NCBI RefSeq assembly: GCF_034314165.1
Contig: NZ_JAVIWK010000001.1
Location: 5,347,001-5,411,000, forward strand
Length of the DNA stretch: 64,000 nt
Origin: Pseudomonas sp. Bout1
Lineage (GTDB): Bacteria; Pseudomonadota; Gammaproteobacteria; Pseudomonadales; Pseudomonadaceae
Direction of reading: 5' to 3'
Part shown: one piece after another, positions 34,250 to 44,437 of the stretch
How positions within the stretch are numbered: position 1 is the first letter of the stretch
Layout: each line of letters opens with the position of its first letter
The notes under the pieces: generated by a model
What the model was told of the DNA's origin: nothing
What the model saw: the letters and a program-made list of their open reading frames with translations, nothing else
Databases searched by the model: none
Position numbers and translations under genes: made by a program

Positions 34250-37200
34250 ATGAAAAGAATGCTGATTAACGCAACTCAACCCGAAGAGTTGCGTGTTGCA
34301 CTGGTAGACGGCCAACGCCTCTACGACCTGGACATCGAGTCCGGTGCACGCGAGCAAAAGAAGGCCAACATCTATAAAGGCCGGATTACTCGTATCGAAC
34401 CAAGCCTTGAGGCTGCCTTTGTCGATTTCGGCTCCGAGCGCCATGGCTTCCTGCCCCTCAAAGAAATCTCCCGCGAATACTTCAAGAAAGCCCCCGAAGG
34501 CCGCGTGAACATCAAGGACGTCCTGAGCGAAGGCCAGGAAGTCATCGTTCAGGTAGAAAAAGAAGAACGTGGCAACAAGGGCGCCGCCCTGACCACCTTC
34601 ATCAGCCTGGCTGGCCGCTATCTGGTCCTGATGCCAAACAACCCGCGTGCCGGCGGTATCTCCCGTCGCATCGAAGGCGAAGAGCGCAACGAACTGCGTG
34701 AAGCGCTGAACGGTTTGATCGCTCCGGCCGACATGGGCCTGATCGTGCGCACTGCCGGCCTTGGTCGCAGCAGCGAAGAAATGCAGTGGGACCTCGACTA
34801 CCTGCTGCAACTCTGGACCGCTATCAAAGAAGCGTCCCTGGACCGTTCCGCGCCGTTCCTGATCTACCAGGAAAGCAACGTGATCATCCGCGCCATCCGC
34901 GATTACCTGCGCCAGGACATCGGCGAAGTGCTGATCGACAGCGTTGAAGCCCAGGACGAAGCCCTGACCTTCATCCGCCAGGTGATGCCGCAGTACGCCA
35001 GCAAGATCAAGCTGTACGAAGACAGCGTTCCGCTGTTCAACCGTTTCCAGATCGAAAGCCAGATCGAGACCGCTTTCCAGCGCGTCGTCGAACTGCCTTC
35101 CGGCGGCTCCATCGTGATCGACCCGACCGAAGCCCTGGTGTCCATCGACATCAACTCGGCACGCGCTACCAAAGGCAGCGACATCGAAGAAACCGCCCTG
35201 CAGACCAACCTGGAAGCGGCTGAAGAAATCGCCCGCCAGTTGCGCCTGCGTGATATCGGCGGCCTGATCGTGATCGACTTCATCGACATGACTCCAGCCA
35301 AGAACCAGCGCGCCGTGGAAGAGAAAGTCCGCGAATGCCTGGAAGCTGACCGTGCCCGCGTACAGGTCGGTCGTATCTCGCGCTTCGGCCTGCTGGAAAT
35401 GTCCCGTCAGCGCCTGCGTCCATCGCTTGGCGAAAGCAGCGGCATCGTCTGCCCGCGTTGCAACGGCACCGGCATCATCCGTGACGTTGAATCGCTGTCG
35501 CTGGCGATCCTGCGCCTGATCGAAGAAGAAGCCCTGAAAGACCGCACTGCCGAAGTCCGCGCCCAGGTGCCGATCCCGGTTGCTGCGTTCCTGCTCAACG
35601 AAAAACGCAACTCGATCACCAAGATCGAACTGCGCACCCGTGCTCGTATCGTCATCCTGCCGAACGATCACCTCGAGACGCCGCACTTCGAAGTGCAGCG
35701 CCTGCGTGATGACAGCCCGGAAGCCCACGTCAACCAGTCCAGCTACGAAATCGCTGCTGCCGCTGCCGAAGTGGAAGAAGTCCAGCCAGCCGCTGCGACC
35801 CGCACCCTGGTTCGCCAGGAAGCCGCCGTCAAGACCGCACCAGCCCGTGCCAACGCACCGGTTCCGGTTGAAGCGCCTGCTCCGGTTGCAGCGCCAGCCG
35901 CCCTGCCTGAGCCAAGCCTGTTCAAGGGCCTGGTGAAGTCGCTGGTCAGCCTGTTCGCCACCAAGGAAGAGCCAGTGGCTCCCGTTGTGGTCGAGAAGCC
36001 TGCCGCCGAACGCCCTGCACGCAATGAAGAGCGTCGTAACGGTCGCCAGCAGAGCCGCAATCGCAACGGTCGCCGTGACGAAGAGCGCAAGCCTCGTGAA
36101 GAACGTGCACCCCGCGAAGAACGCGCCCCACGTGAAGAGCGCGCCCCGCGCGAAGCCCGTGAAGAAACCCCAGCCGTAGCCCGTGAAGAGCGTGCACCAC
36201 GCGAAGAACGTGCACCGCGCGCGCCACGCGCTCCTCGTGAAGACCGCAAGCCACGTGGCGAGCGTGAAGAACGCGTGCGTGAACTGCGTGAGCCGTTGGA
36301 CGCAGTCCCAGCGGTAGCCACTGCTGCCGTCACCGCTGCCACTGCTGAAGAGCGTCCAGCTCGTCAGCCGCGTGAAGAACGTGCGCCACGCCCTCCTCGT
36401 GAAGAGCGTCAACCACGTGCCGAGCAGGCTGCTCCGGTCGGTGAAGAAGAAGAACTGCTGTCCAACGAAGATCAGCAACAGGAAGACGGCCAGGACAACG
36501 CCGAAGGCGATCGTCCACGCCGCCGCTCCCGTGGCCAGCGTCGTCGCAGCAACCGTCGTGAGCGTCAGCGTGATGCCAACGGCAATGAGATCGAAGGCTC
36601 GGAAGAGACCGGCGAAGCAAGCGCTACCGACGAACCGACTGGCGCCGAACTGGCTGCCGGCCTGGCCGTTACCGCTGCTGTTGCCAGCTCGGTCATCAGC
36701 GCACCTGCTGAAGCCCAGGCCAACGAGCAAGCTGAAGCCGCCACCGCTGCCATCCAGGAACACACGGTTGTTGAGACGCCAGTCGTCGAAGCACCGGTGG
36801 TTGAAGCAACGACGCCTGTCGAAGCGCCAGCTGTTCCGGAAGTGGAAGTAGCGCCGGCTCGTCACGTTCGTGAAGTTCGTGAAGTTCGTGAAGTTCGCGA
36901 GCCTCAGCCTGAAGCTGAAGTGGTCGCCGAGCCAGCGGTTGTTGTTGAACAACAGCCCGTGGTTGAAGCGGCCGTTGAAGCACCGGTTGCCGAGCCAACC
37001 CCTGAAGTGCGTGAAGTTCGCGAAGAACAGACCGCGTTCCAGTGGACTGCCGAGCCTGCCGTAGTGGTTGAAGCGGTTGAAGCACCAGCGCCTGCGCCAG
37101 TGGTCGAAGAAGCTCCAGCGCCCGTCGCTGAAGCTGAAGTAGTTGTCGCCGCTGAACCGGTCGCCGTTGTTGCCGAGCCTGCTCCAGTGGTTGAAGCGCC

Positions 37201-37525
37201 CGTGGTTGCCGAAGTTGCCGCTCCGGTGGTTGAAGCCGCTCCGGCCAACGCCCTGACCGAAAACGGCCGTGCGCCGAACGACCCACGTGAAGTGCGTCGT
37301 CGTCGCAAGGAAGCTGAACTGGCGGCTGCCGCTGCTGCTTCGGCGCCTGTTGAAGCTGCACCGGTTGTCGCTGACGTGGTCGAAGCAACCCCTGCGCCGG
37401 TCACTGAAGCCGTGGTTGAGCACACTGCCCCTGCTGTCGACGAGAACCCACGTTCCGTTGAGGAAGTGGCAGAGCACAGCCCTAAAGCCCTGGAAGAAGA
37501 ACACGAGCCTAAACCCCTCGTCTGA
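34250..37525 (+). CDS. rne: Ribonuclease E
   Basis: 1091-aa endoribonuclease and degradosome scaffold. The catalytic half (residues 1 to about 530) has the S1 RNA-binding domain near 35-120 ([20 protein letters not shown]), active-site Asp300 in [12 protein letters not shown], a second Asp near 343 in VIDFIDMTP, and the zinc-link CPRCNGTG near 400 for tetramer formation. The C-terminal half is disordered: Arg/Glu repeats of the form EERAPRE (about 610-680), long Val/Glu/Ala/Pro stretches, a [12 protein letters not shown] run, and a conserved [15 protein letters not shown] block near 1004. ATG 34250 ([13 protein letters not shown]) follows the hairpin leader. It ends in a strong terminator. 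Confidence 0.97.
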   Translation: MKRMLINATQPEELRVALVDGQRLYDLDIESGAREQKKANIYKGRITRIEPSLEAAFVDFGSERHGFLPLKEISREYFKKAPEGRVNIKDVLSEGQEVIVQVEKEERGNKGAALTTFISLAGRYLVLMPNNPRAGGISRRIEGEERNELREALNGLIAPADMGLIVRTAGLGRSSEEMQWDLDYLLQLWTAIKEASLDRSAPFLIYQESNVIIRAIRDYLRQDIGEVLIDSVEAQDEALTFIRQVMPQYASKIKLYEDSVPLFNRFQIESQIETAFQRVVELPSGGSIVIDPTEALVSIDINSARATKGSDIEETALQTNLEAAEEIARQLRLRDIGGLIVIDFIDMTPAKNQRAVEEKVRECLEADRARVQVGRISRFGLLEMSRQRLRPSLGESSGIVCPRCNGTGIIRDVESLSLAILRLIEEEALKDRTAEVRAQVPIPVAAFLLNEKRNSITKIELRTRARIVILPNDHLETPHFEVQRLRDDSPEAHVNQSSYEIAAAAAEVEEVQPAAATRTLVRQEAAVKTAPARANAPVPVEAPAPVAAPAALPEPSLFKGLVKSLVSLFATKEEPVAPVVVEKPAAERPARNEERRNGRQQSRNRNGRRDEERKPREERAPREERAPREERAPREAREETPAVAREERAPREERAPRAPRAPREDRKPRGEREERVRELREPLDAVPAVATAAVTAATAEERPARQPREERAPRPPREERQPRAEQAAPVGEEEELLSNEDQQQEDGQDNAEGDRPRRRSRGQRRRSNRRERQRDANGNEIEGSEETGEASATDEPTGAELAAGLAVTAAVASSVISAPAEAQANEQAEAATAAIQEHTVVETPVVEAPVVEATTPVEAPAVPEVEVAPARHVREVREVREVREPQPEAEVVAEPAVVVEQQPVVEAAVEAPVAEPTPEVREVREEQTAFQWTAEPAVVVEAVEAPAPAPVVEEAPAPVAEAEVVVAAEPVAVVAEPAPVVEAPVVAEVAAPVVEAAPANALTENGRAPNDPREVRRRRKEAELAAAAAASAPVEAAPVVADVVEATPAPVTEAVVEHTAPAVDENPRSVEEVAEHSPKALEEEHEPKPLV

Positions 37526-37543
37526 TTCCATCGGCCACTAAAA

Positions 37544-37576
37544 AGCCCCGCCTGAGTGATCAGGCGGGGCTTTTTT
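37544..37576 (+). terminator. Rho-independent terminator of rne (bidirectional)
   Basis: AGCCCCGCCTGA (37544-37555) pairs perfectly with TCAGGCGGGGCT (37560-37571) around a GTGA tetraloop. T-run 37571-37576 on the plus strand and A-run 37540-37544 for the minus strand, so it can also stop the convergent mobA-like operon that ends at 37592. Confidence 0.93.
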
Positions 37577-37591
37577 ATGTCTGCATTTCAG

Positions 37592-38179
37592 CTAGCGATA
37601 GTTCAGCAAAGCCGGCACATCCACATCCCACAACACACCGGGATCATCGACTGCTACTTCCTGTACAGTCGCCTGGGCGAACAACGGCTTTGCCCCACGG
37701 TCGCCCGTCAGCGCCATTAATGCCGCTGCGAATGAACGGCCAAACCCTACCGGGTGCCCATACTGACCTGCATGCACCGGGACACTGATACTGTCGTCCT
37801 CAAGGCCTGCAATCACCTGCCCGATACTCGTCGGCAAGATAAACGGCATATCCCCCAGCACCACCAGCCAACCAGCAGACGTACCACCTGCCGCCACTGC
37901 CGCCGCGATGCTGTCGCCCATGCCCGGCGAGCGCAACAGCAGCACTTCACAACCATACTGCTTTGCCAGCCGAATGACTTCGATGCGATCTGGCGACGTT
38001 ACCAGCCAACGCCTGGCAACCGCCGGTGGCAAGTTCACCAATACCTGCTCAATCACCGATCGTGTAATGCCATCACGACCCACACAGGGCGCCAGCAACT
38101 TGTCCTTGTCCGCACCTGCCTCGGCCCGGAAACGACTGCCCTGCCCCGCTGCCAGGATGACCGCGGTGATGCCCGTCAA
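37592..38179 (-). CDS. Molybdenum cofactor nucleotidyltransferase (MobA/MocA-like)
   Basis: 195-aa NTP transferase. ITAVILAAGQGSRFRA is the nucleotide-binding loop, DKLLAPC follows, WLVVLGDMPFI supplies the metal-binding Asp, and GQYGHPVGFGRSF is the MocA-type cofactor-binding block. MocA makes the cytosine-dinucleotide form of Mo cofactor used by xanthine-oxidase-family enzymes, such as the one encoded upstream. The only possible start before the conserved loop is TTG 38179, overlapping the xdhC stop as TTGA. Last gene of the molybdenum hydroxylase operon. Confidence 0.9.
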   Translation of the reverse strand: MTGITAVILAAGQGSRFRAEAGADKDKLLAPCVGRDGITRSVIEQVLVNLPPAVARRWLVTSPDRIEVIRLAKQYGCEVLLLRSPGMGDSIAAAVAAGGTSAGWLVVLGDMPFILPTSIGQVIAGLEDDSISVPVHAGQYGHPVGFGRSFAAALMALTGDRGAKPLFAQATVQEVAVDDPGVLWDVDVPALLNYR

Positions 38180-39162
38180 CTGACCGCAGCCTGCAACGGT
38201 TTTTTCTGCAACAGATCAATCCCGTTCTTGATAGCAACAATTTCCGCCATCAACGACAACGCGATCTCCGCCGGCGTATGGCTGCCAATATGCAGGCCAA
38301 TCGGGCCATGCAGCCGTGCAATCGCGTCCGCACTCAACCCCAGCGCCGCGAGGTTTTCCCGGCGCTTCTGGCTGTTGACCCGCGAACCCAGGGCGCCAAT
38401 GTAGAACGCCTTGGAATTCAGCGCGGTCAGCAGCGCCATATCGTCCAGGCGCGGATCATGGGTGAGCGCGACGATAGCCGTGCGTTCGTCGGTCTGGATA
38501 TTCAGCACCGCTTCATCAGGCATGCCCGGCACAAAACGCCCGTGCTGCTCCTCCCAGCCATAGACAAACTCCTGGCGCGGGTCACAGATCAGCACTTCGA
38601 AATCCAGCAACCGCGCCATTTCCGCCACATAGCGCGACAGCTGCCCCGCGCCGATCAGCAACAAGCGCCAGCGCGGACCATAAATCGCGCGTAGCCGCTC
38701 GCCGTCGAAACTGACCGTATCGGTCTTGCTCGCTGCATTCAACACCACTGCCCCGGTGGCCAGGTTCAATTCACGGGCGACAATCTCGTGCGCCTCGCAG
38801 CGCGCCAGTAGTTCTGCGACCCACGCTGGATCGCCCACCCGCTCTTCGGTCAGGCGCAGCGTGCCGCCACAAGGCAGGCCAAAACGCGCCGCCTCATCCC
38901 GCGTGACGCCGTAGGTGACAAGCTGCACCGGCGGCCCGTCTTCAGGCAGCCGGCCATCCTGCAAACGGGCGATCAAGTCGTCCTCAATACAGCCACCAGA
39001 TACCGAGCCGATCACCACTCCGTCACCGCGCAGGGCCAGCATCGCCCCCGGTGGACGCGGCGCGCTGCCCCAAGTCTGGACCACGCTGTACAGCATCACC
39101 GGCTGCCCGGCGCGGCGCCATTCCAGCACGCTGCGCAATACATTCAGATCGACACTGTCCAT
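38176..39162 (-). CDS. XdhC family molybdenum cofactor insertion chaperone
   Basis: 328-aa maturation factor for xanthine-oxidase-family enzymes. The N-terminal XdhC_CoxI domain is LYSVVQTWGSAPRPPGAMLA and GSVSGGCIEDDLIARL. The C-terminal Rossmann domain has LLIGAGQLSRYVAEMARLL and ALTHDPRLDDMALLTAL, then YIGALGSRVNSQKRRENLAALG. It binds and sulfurates Mo cofactor before insertion in the large subunit. ATG 39162 overlaps the upstream stop (TGATG); the frame upstream to 39252 is not used. Coupled to both neighbours. Confidence 0.93.
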   Translation of the reverse strand: MDSVDLNVLRSVLEWRRAGQPVMLYSVVQTWGSAPRPPGAMLALRGDGVVIGSVSGGCIEDDLIARLQDGRLPEDGPPVQLVTYGVTRDEAARFGLPCGGTLRLTEERVGDPAWVAELLARCEAHEIVARELNLATGAVVLNAASKTDTVSFDGERLRAIYGPRWRLLLIGAGQLSRYVAEMARLLDFEVLICDPRQEFVYGWEEQHGRFVPGMPDEAVLNIQTDERTAIVALTHDPRLDDMALLTALNSKAFYIGALGSRVNSQKRRENLAALGLSADAIARLHGPIGLHIGSHTPAEIALSLMAEIVAIKNGIDLLQKKPLQAAVS

Positions 39163-41483
39163 CAGGCCTTCGCCTCCTGCCAACCCTGCAACTGATAGCG
39201 AACCGGCAGATTGCGAATGCGCTTGCCGGTGGCGGCAAAGATCGCATTGCACAGTGCCGGCGCAATCGGCGGCACGCCCGGCTCACCCACACCGCCCAAC
39301 GGCACGTCGCCTTTTGGCGTGACCAGGTGCACCGCAACCTCCTTGGGCGCCAAAGACATGCGCGCTACTTCATACATATGGAAGTTGTCCTGCTGCACCT
39401 TGCCGTCCTTGAAGCTGATTTCACCCAGCACCGCATTGCCCAGGCCCATCACGCAGGCACCTTCGAACTGCGAGCGAATGCGCTCCGGGTTGATCTGCGG
39501 GCCGCAATCCACGGCAATGTCGGCCTTGTGCACGATCAAGGTGCCGTCATCTTTGACTTCCACCTCGATCACCGCTGCCACGTAAGTGACGAAGCTGTAG
39601 TGCACCGCCAAGCCCAAGCCGCGGCCCTTGGGCAAGGTGCGGCCCCAACCGGCGGCCTTGGCAGCGGTTTCCAGCACCCCACGCAAACGTGCGGTATCAA
39701 TGGGATAGCGCTCTGGAGATTCGCCGTAGTTCCACTCATCGCTCAACGTCCTGGGATCGATCTGACGGTCGGGCCCGAGCAGCTTGAGTTGATACTTGAG
39801 CGGATCCTCGCCGGCCTTGTGCGCCAGTTCATCGACAAAGCTCTGAATCGCGAAACCATGAGGAATGTTCGACACCGAGCGGTACCAGCCGACCCGCGTA
39901 TGGGCCGCCGCTTCCGGATTTTCCAAGCGCACGTTGGGAATGGCGTAAGCCATGTTGGTAAAGCCCATGCCCAGTTCGAACGGCGCCTCATGGACCATGT
40001 TCGGCGCAAACAACGCGGTAATGCTCGGCGCCACAGTGCGGTGCAACCAGGCGCTGGGCAGGCCATCCTTGTTCAGGCCGGCCTTGAGGTACTCGGCGGA
40101 CACGGTATGGAAATAAGAGTTATGGATATCGTCTTCACGGGTCCATTGCACCCGCACCGCCTTGCCGGGGAATTCCTTGGCGAGCACGGCGGCTTCGACG
40201 ATAAAGTCCGGCTTGGACTTGCGACCAAAACCGCCACCCAGCAGCGTGACATTGAAGGTGACGTTGTCGAACGGCAGGCCCAGGCGCTCGGCAATGCGTT
40301 CGCGGCTCACCTGCGGCGCCTGGCTGGGCGCCCACGCTTCGCACTGGCCCTTGTCGTAGCGGGCGACGGCGACCATCGGCTCCATCGGCGACTGGGACAG
40401 GTGCGGCAGGTAATACGCGGCTTCCAGGGTGCTGTCGGCATCGCTCAGGGCCTGGTCGATGGTGCCGGTATTGCGCACCACTTTGCCCGGTTTCAACGCA
40501 GCAGCTTCCAGCGCCTTGCGGTAGTCGATCGAGTTGTAGCTGGCGTTGACGCCGTCATCCCAGACGATGTTCAAGGCGTCGCGGCCCTTGATAGCCGCCC
40601 ACGTGTTGCTCGCAACAACTGCCACACCGCCCAGCGGCTGGAACTCCGAGGGCAAGGGCCGGCTCTCGATTTGCAGCACCTTGATCACCCCGGGGACTTT
40701 CAACGCCGCACTGGCATCGAAGGATTTTACCTTGCCGCCATACACCTTCGGCCGGGCGATGGTGGCGTAAAGCATGCCTTCAAAATGCACATCGGCACCG
40801 TAGACCGCCCGACCGTTGACGATGTCGGCACCGTCGATAGCCTTGATGCCTTCCTTGCCGATATAGCGAAATTCCGACGGCTGCTTGAGCTTCACGCAGT
40901 CCCGTGCCGGTACCGCCAGCGCACCGGCAGTAGCAGCCAGGGCGCCGTAGCCCAACTCGCGCCCGCTCGGTTGGTGAACCACTTTGTGCAACTGAGCATG
41001 GCATTCGCCTACCGGGACTTTCCATTGCTCGGCAGCGGCTTGTTCCAACATCGTACGGGCGGCGGCGCCACAACGGCGCATCGGCTCATACCAATGACGC
41101 ATGCTGCGGGAACCATCAGTGTCCTGGTTGCCAAAACGCACTTCATCACCCTGTGCCTGCTGGACTTTCACCTGCGCCCAATCGGCATCCAGCTCATCGG
41201 CCACTACCATGCTCAGGCTGGTGCGTACCCCCTGGCCCATTTCAGAGCGGTTGCAGATCACCGTCACGCTGCCGTCGGTGGCAATGCTTACGTAGACCTT
41301 GGGATCGTCGATCACACCATGGGGCATGGCGTCACCGCCGTACTTCTTCGCCGCGTCGGCGGCAAACGCGTCCGGCAAGCCCCAACTGGCGGCAATGACC
41401 AACGCCCCCGTGACACCCACACCTTTGAGGAAACCTCGACGACTGAGGTTGTTCAGGACGAAATCAGCGGGTAACCGGCTCAT
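39162..41483 (-). CDS. Periplasmic aldehyde/isoquinoline oxidase large subunit, molybdopterin-binding (IorB-like)
   Basis: 773-aa molybdenum hydroxylase subunit. A twin-arginine signal is present ([20 protein letters not shown], cleavage about residue 42 after AFA), so it is exported folded. Xanthine-oxidase-family landmarks: [14 protein letters not shown], the substrate-channel region [14 protein letters not shown], and the catalytic Glu in [15 protein letters not shown] near the C-terminus. It hydroxylates an aldehyde or N-heterocycle. ATG 41483 overlaps the small-subunit stop as ATGA. The actual substrate is open; IorB and periplasmic aldehyde dehydrogenases share this layout. Confidence 0.92.
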   Translation of the reverse strand: MSRLPADFVLNNLSRRGFLKGVGVTGALVIAASWGLPDAFAADAAKKYGGDAMPHGVIDDPKVYVSIATDGSVTVICNRSEMGQGVRTSLSMVVADELDADWAQVKVQQAQGDEVRFGNQDTDGSRSMRHWYEPMRRCGAAARTMLEQAAAEQWKVPVGECHAQLHKVVHQPSGRELGYGALAATAGALAVPARDCVKLKQPSEFRYIGKEGIKAIDGADIVNGRAVYGADVHFEGMLYATIARPKVYGGKVKSFDASAALKVPGVIKVLQIESRPLPSEFQPLGGVAVVASNTWAAIKGRDALNIVWDDGVNASYNSIDYRKALEAAALKPGKVVRNTGTIDQALSDADSTLEAAYYLPHLSQSPMEPMVAVARYDKGQCEAWAPSQAPQVSRERIAERLGLPFDNVTFNVTLLGGGFGRKSKPDFIVEAAVLAKEFPGKAVRVQWTREDDIHNSYFHTVSAEYLKAGLNKDGLPSAWLHRTVAPSITALFAPNMVHEAPFELGMGFTNMAYAIPNVRLENPEAAAHTRVGWYRSVSNIPHGFAIQSFVDELAHKAGEDPLKYQLKLLGPDRQIDPRTLSDEWNYGESPERYPIDTARLRGVLETAAKAAGWGRTLPKGRGLGLAVHYSFVTYVAAVIEVEVKDDGTLIVHKADIAVDCGPQINPERIRSQFEGACVMGLGNAVLGEISFKDGKVQQDNFHMYEVARMSLAPKEVAVHLVTPKGDVPLGGVGEPGVPPIAPALCNAIFAATGKRIRNLPVRYQLQGWQEAKA

Positions 41484-41950
41484 GCCTTGGTCCCCTGCAG
41501 GTGAGTGGCGGCCTGGCGGATCGCGGTCTTGATCCGGTTGTAGGTGCCACAGCGGCAGATATTGCCGATCATGGCTTCCTCAATCTGCGCGTCGCTGGGA
41601 TTCGGGTTGGTTTTCAGCAATGCAGTGGCGGACATGATCTGCCCGCCCTGGCAGTAACCGCACTGGGCCACGGCCGTTTCGAGCCAGGCTTGCTGTACCA
41701 CCTGGCCGACCGGGTCGGTGTGCAGGTTATCGATGGTGCTGACATCCTGGCCCTTGACCGAGCCAATCGGGGTGATGCAACTGCGTGCCGGCGAGCCGTC
41801 GATATGAATGGTGCACGCGCCGCACAGGCCCATGCCGCAACCGAATTTGGTGCCGTTGTAACCGGCCACGTCGCGGATCGCCCACAGCAGGGGCATATCT
41901 TCGGTGACATCCAGTTGATGGTCTTGACCGTTAAGTTTGAGGGTAATCAT
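41480..41950 (-). CDS. (2Fe-2S)-binding small subunit of the molybdenum hydroxylase (IorA-like)
   Basis: 156-aa iron-sulfur subunit. The plant-type ferredoxin cluster is CGMGLCGACTIHID plus RSCITP (residues about 40-60), and the second cluster is CGYCQGGQIM and NICRCGTYNRI. It passes electrons from the Mo site onward. It has no signal peptide, so it is probably carried out with the Tat-signalled large subunit. The start is ATG 41950 (MITLKLNG); a GTG lies 6 nt earlier. First gene of a four-gene operon, all overlapping. No cytochrome c electron-acceptor gene is present. Confidence 0.93.
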   Translation of the reverse strand: MITLKLNGQDHQLDVTEDMPLLWAIRDVAGYNGTKFGCGMGLCGACTIHIDGSPARSCITPIGSVKGQDVSTIDNLHTDPVGQVVQQAWLETAVAQCGYCQGGQIMSATALLKTNPNPSDAQIEEAMIGNICRCGTYNRIKTAIRQAATHLQGTKA

Positions 41951-42144
41951 GGGCACGCCCGCATAGTGAAAAGGTTATGGGGTCGAGCAATCTGTCGCTT
42001 GGGTGCCAAGCGGGTCGGTTCACGCAGATGGCTCAGGCTAATCGGCTCTCTTGTGAAAACGAATCTTCACCGGGCCTTTGATAAACAGCGTCTATGAACT
42101 GATAAAAAACATCGATAGTCAGCTAAGTTAACTCAGCCGCAATA

Positions 42145-42168
42145 AAAAAGCCCTGCAATGCAGGGCTT
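42145..42168 (-). terminator. Rho-independent terminator after murB
   Basis: AAGCCCTGC (42148-42156) and GCAGGGCTT (42160-42168) form a 9-bp stem with a 3-nt loop. On the minus strand the stem is followed by a T-run (42149-42144). It closes the exbB-to-murB operon 24 nt after the murB stop and isolates the molybdenum hydroxylase promoter in 41951-42140. Confidence 0.92.
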
Positions 42169-42192
42169 GGTGCGTCAGAAAACAAGCTTAGT

Positions 42193-43212
42193 TCAATAGC
42201 GGTTGGGCTCCATTTCCAGCACAACCTTGAAACGTTTTTCGATGTCCTGCTGGATACGGAGCGCCAGGCAGGCAATGTCCTGGCCCGTGGCCGCGCCGTA
42301 GTTCACCAGCACCAGCGCCTGCAAGCGATGTACGCCGGCATCACCCTCGCGAAAACCCTTCCATCCGGCCTTGTCGATCAACCAGCCGGCGGCCAGTTTC
42401 ATTTGCCCGTCAGCCTGGGGATAAGCCACCAGGTCCGGGTATTGAAGCTGCAATTCGCCAGCCAGCGCCTGGGACACCAGCGGGTTCTTGAAGAAGCTGC
42501 CGGCATTGCCGAGTACCGCCGGGTCCGGCAGTTTCTCGCTGCGAATGCTGCAAATGGCGCGGCTGACGTCGCTGGGAGTGGCCTGCGTAATGCCTTGCTC
42601 GGCCAGGCGCTGCTGCACCGGCCCGTACTCAAGCTTCAGGTGCACGGCGCGACTCAAGGCAAATCGCACCCGCAGGATCAGCCAGCGCCCCGCTTCGTGT
42701 TTGAACAAGCTGTCACGGTAGGCAAAGTTGCATTCGCCCAGGCTGAAGTCCCGAAGCTCGCCGGTGTGGCGGTCGAGGGCGGTCAGGCCGGCGAACACGT
42801 CCTTGATCTCTACACCGTAGGCGCCGATGTTTTGCATGGGTGCGGCGCCGACGGTGCCCGGGATCAGGCTAAGGTTTTCCAGGCCGGAAAAGCCCTGGGC
42901 CAACGTCCACAGCACAAACGGATGCCAGGCTTCACCGGCCTCCGCTTCCACCACGACGTGCACGCCGTCGTCGTGCAATACCCGGATGCCCTGGCTGGCC
43001 ATGCGCAGCACCAGCGCGTCGATATCCTGGGTCAGCAGCAAATTGCTGCCGCCGCCAATCACCAGTAACGGCAGTTGTTGCCCGGCCGCATAGGCCAAGG
43101 CTTCACGCACGTCAGCGTCGGTGCGGGCCTCGGCAAACAGCCGGGCACGCACGTCGATACCAAAGCTGTTGAACGGCTTGAGCGAAACCTGCGCCTGTAC
43201 CTGCAACGTCAT
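42193..43212 (-). CDS. murB: UDP-N-acetylenolpyruvoylglucosamine reductase MurB
   Basis: 339-aa flavoenzyme that reduces UDP-GlcNAc-enolpyruvate to UDP-MurNAc in peptidoglycan synthesis. FAD-binding VIGGGSNLLLTQD and GLENLSLIPGTVGAAPMQNIGAYG, the catalytic Ser in FAYRDSLFK and the type I C-terminal segment NAGSFFKNPLV are visible. ATG 43212 overlaps the phosphatase stop as ATGA. Last gene of the operon, followed by a terminator. Confidence 0.96.
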   Translation of the reverse strand: MTLQVQAQVSLKPFNSFGIDVRARLFAEARTDADVREALAYAAGQQLPLLVIGGGSNLLLTQDIDALVLRMASQGIRVLHDDGVHVVVEAEAGEAWHPFVLWTLAQGFSGLENLSLIPGTVGAAPMQNIGAYGVEIKDVFAGLTALDRHTGELRDFSLGECNFAYRDSLFKHEAGRWLILRVRFALSRAVHLKLEYGPVQQRLAEQGITQATPSDVSRAICSIRSEKLPDPAVLGNAGSFFKNPLVSQALAGELQLQYPDLVAYPQADGQMKLAAGWLIDKAGWKGFREGDAGVHRLQALVLVNYGAATGQDIACLALRIQQDIEKRFKVVLEMEPNRY

Positions 43213-43673
43213 AACCGGCCCTTCAATTCAATCACCAACAGATCGCAGGCGCGCTCGATCAGGTCCAGGACGGTTTCGAAGCCCTGGTCGCCTTCGTAGT
43301 ACGGGTCTGGCACTTCATCCACCACCGAGTCGTAACGGCGCAGGAACAGGTCCAGCTCCGCCTTGCCCTGGGCCGGCTGCATGGCCTTGAGGTTGCGCAG
43401 GTTGCTCTGGTCCATGGCCAGGATCAGGTCGTAGCGGGAAAAGTCGGCACGCGACACCTGTTGTGCACGCTGGGCCGACAAGTCGTAGCCACGCTGCAGC
43501 GCTGCACCCTGGCTGCGCTTGTCGGGTGGGTTGCCGACGTGCCATTCACCCGTGCCGGCGGAGGCCACGTCAACCTGACCAACCAGGCCGGCTTCGCGCA
43601 ATTTGTGGCGCAACACGCCTTCTGCCGTCGGTGAACGGCAGATGTTGCCCAGGCAGACGAACAGAACCTGCAT
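43209..43673 (-). CDS. Low molecular weight protein-tyrosine phosphatase
   Basis: 154-aa phosphatase. The P-loop VCLGNICRSP has nucleophile Cys7 and Arg13 (CX5R), and the general-acid Asp is in VPDPYYEG. It probably removes phosphate from tyrosine of kinases or sugar enzymes involved in surface polysaccharide. ATG 43673 overlaps the kdsB stop (TGATG); the open frame to 43832 lies wholly inside kdsB and is ignored. The place between kdsB and murB is conserved in Pseudomonas (ptpA). Confidence 0.94.
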   Translation of the reverse strand: MQVLFVCLGNICRSPTAEGVLRHKLREAGLVGQVDVASAGTGEWHVGNPPDKRSQGAALQRGYDLSAQRAQQVSRADFSRYDLILAMDQSNLRNLKAMQPAQGKAELDLFLRRYDSVVDEVPDPYYEGDQGFETVLDLIERACDLLVIELKGRL

Positions 43674-44437
43674 CAGGCCCCCAGCAGGCGACGGACGCGC
43701 TCGAGGTCTTCCGGCGTGTCGACACCCGCCGGTGGCGCTTCCAGGGCATCGCCCACGTGGATGCGTACGCCGTGCCACAGGGCACGCAGTTGTTCCAGGG
43801 ATTCGGTGTTTTCCAGCCAGCACGGGCCCCAACTGACGAAGTCATGCAGGAACCCGGCGCGGTAGGCGTAGATTCCGATGTGGCGACGGTAAGGCACGCC
43901 GGCAGGCAGCACGTCCGGTTGTTTGGCGAACGCATCCCGCGCCCACGGCAAGGTGGAGCGGCTGAAGGTCAGCGCCAGGCCGTTGATGTCGCTGACCACT
44001 TTCACCACGTTGGGGTTGAACAGCGTCTGGATGTCTTCAATCGGCTCGGCCAGGGTCGCCATGCGCGCTTCACCATGGGCTGCCAGGTTGGCGGCAACCT
44101 GGTCGATCACGCTGGGCGGAATCAACGGCTCGTCGCCTTGCACGTTGACCACGATGGCATCTGCCGCCAAACCCAACTGGGTGGCCACTTCGGCCAGGCG
44201 GTCGGTGCCGGAGTTGTGGTCTTCACGGGTCAGCACCGCTTCGGCGCCAAAGCGTTTGCAGGCCTCGATGATGCGCGGATCATCGGTGGCAACCACCACC
44301 CGCTCGGCGCTGCTTTTGCAGGCTTGCTCCCACACCAGCTGGATCATCGGCTTGTTGCCGATCAGCTGCAGCGGTTTGCCGGGCAGGCGGGTGGAGGCGT
44401 AGCGGGACGGGATGACAACGGTGAAGGCGGTGGTCAT
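43673..44437 (-). CDS. kdsB: CMP-KDO synthetase KdsB
   Basis: 254-aa 3-deoxy-manno-octulosonate cytidylyltransferase, which activates KDO for lipopolysaccharide core. [19 protein letters not shown] is the nucleotide-binding signature, VVATDDPRI and [11 protein letters not shown] follow, and [13 protein letters not shown] is conserved. ATG 44437 overlaps the Trm112-like gene stop as ATGA. Works in the same pathway as LpxK encoded two genes upstream. Confidence 0.96.
   Translation of the reverse strand: MTTAFTVVIPSRYASTRLPGKPLQLIGNKPMIQLVWEQACKSSAERVVVATDDPRIIEACKRFGAEAVLTREDHNSGTDRLAEVATQLGLAADAIVVNVQGDEPLIPPSVIDQVAANLAAHGEARMATLAEPIEDIQTLFNPNVVKVVSDINGLALTFSRSTLPWARDAFAKQPDVLPAGVPYRRHIGIYAYRAGFLHDFVSWGPCWLENTESLEQLRALWHGVRIHVGDALEAPPAGVDTPEDLERVRRLLGA

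Noticed and set aside
34037..37531. Open frame of 1164 codons on the strand opposite rne
   Set aside because: It mirrors rne along its full length, has Phe/Gly/Asp-rich low-complexity content caused by the GAA/CGT codons of RNase E read backwards, and has no family resemblance. The rne protein is certain.
39051..41474. 807-codon plus-strand frame opposite the molybdenum hydroxylase
   Set aside because: The minus-strand protein has a Tat signal and all xanthine-oxidase landmarks; the plus frame has none.
43674..43832. Longer N-terminus for the tyrosine phosphatase
   Set aside because: The extension lies wholly inside kdsB and the phosphatase P-loop must be near the N-terminus (Cys7 from ATG 43673).
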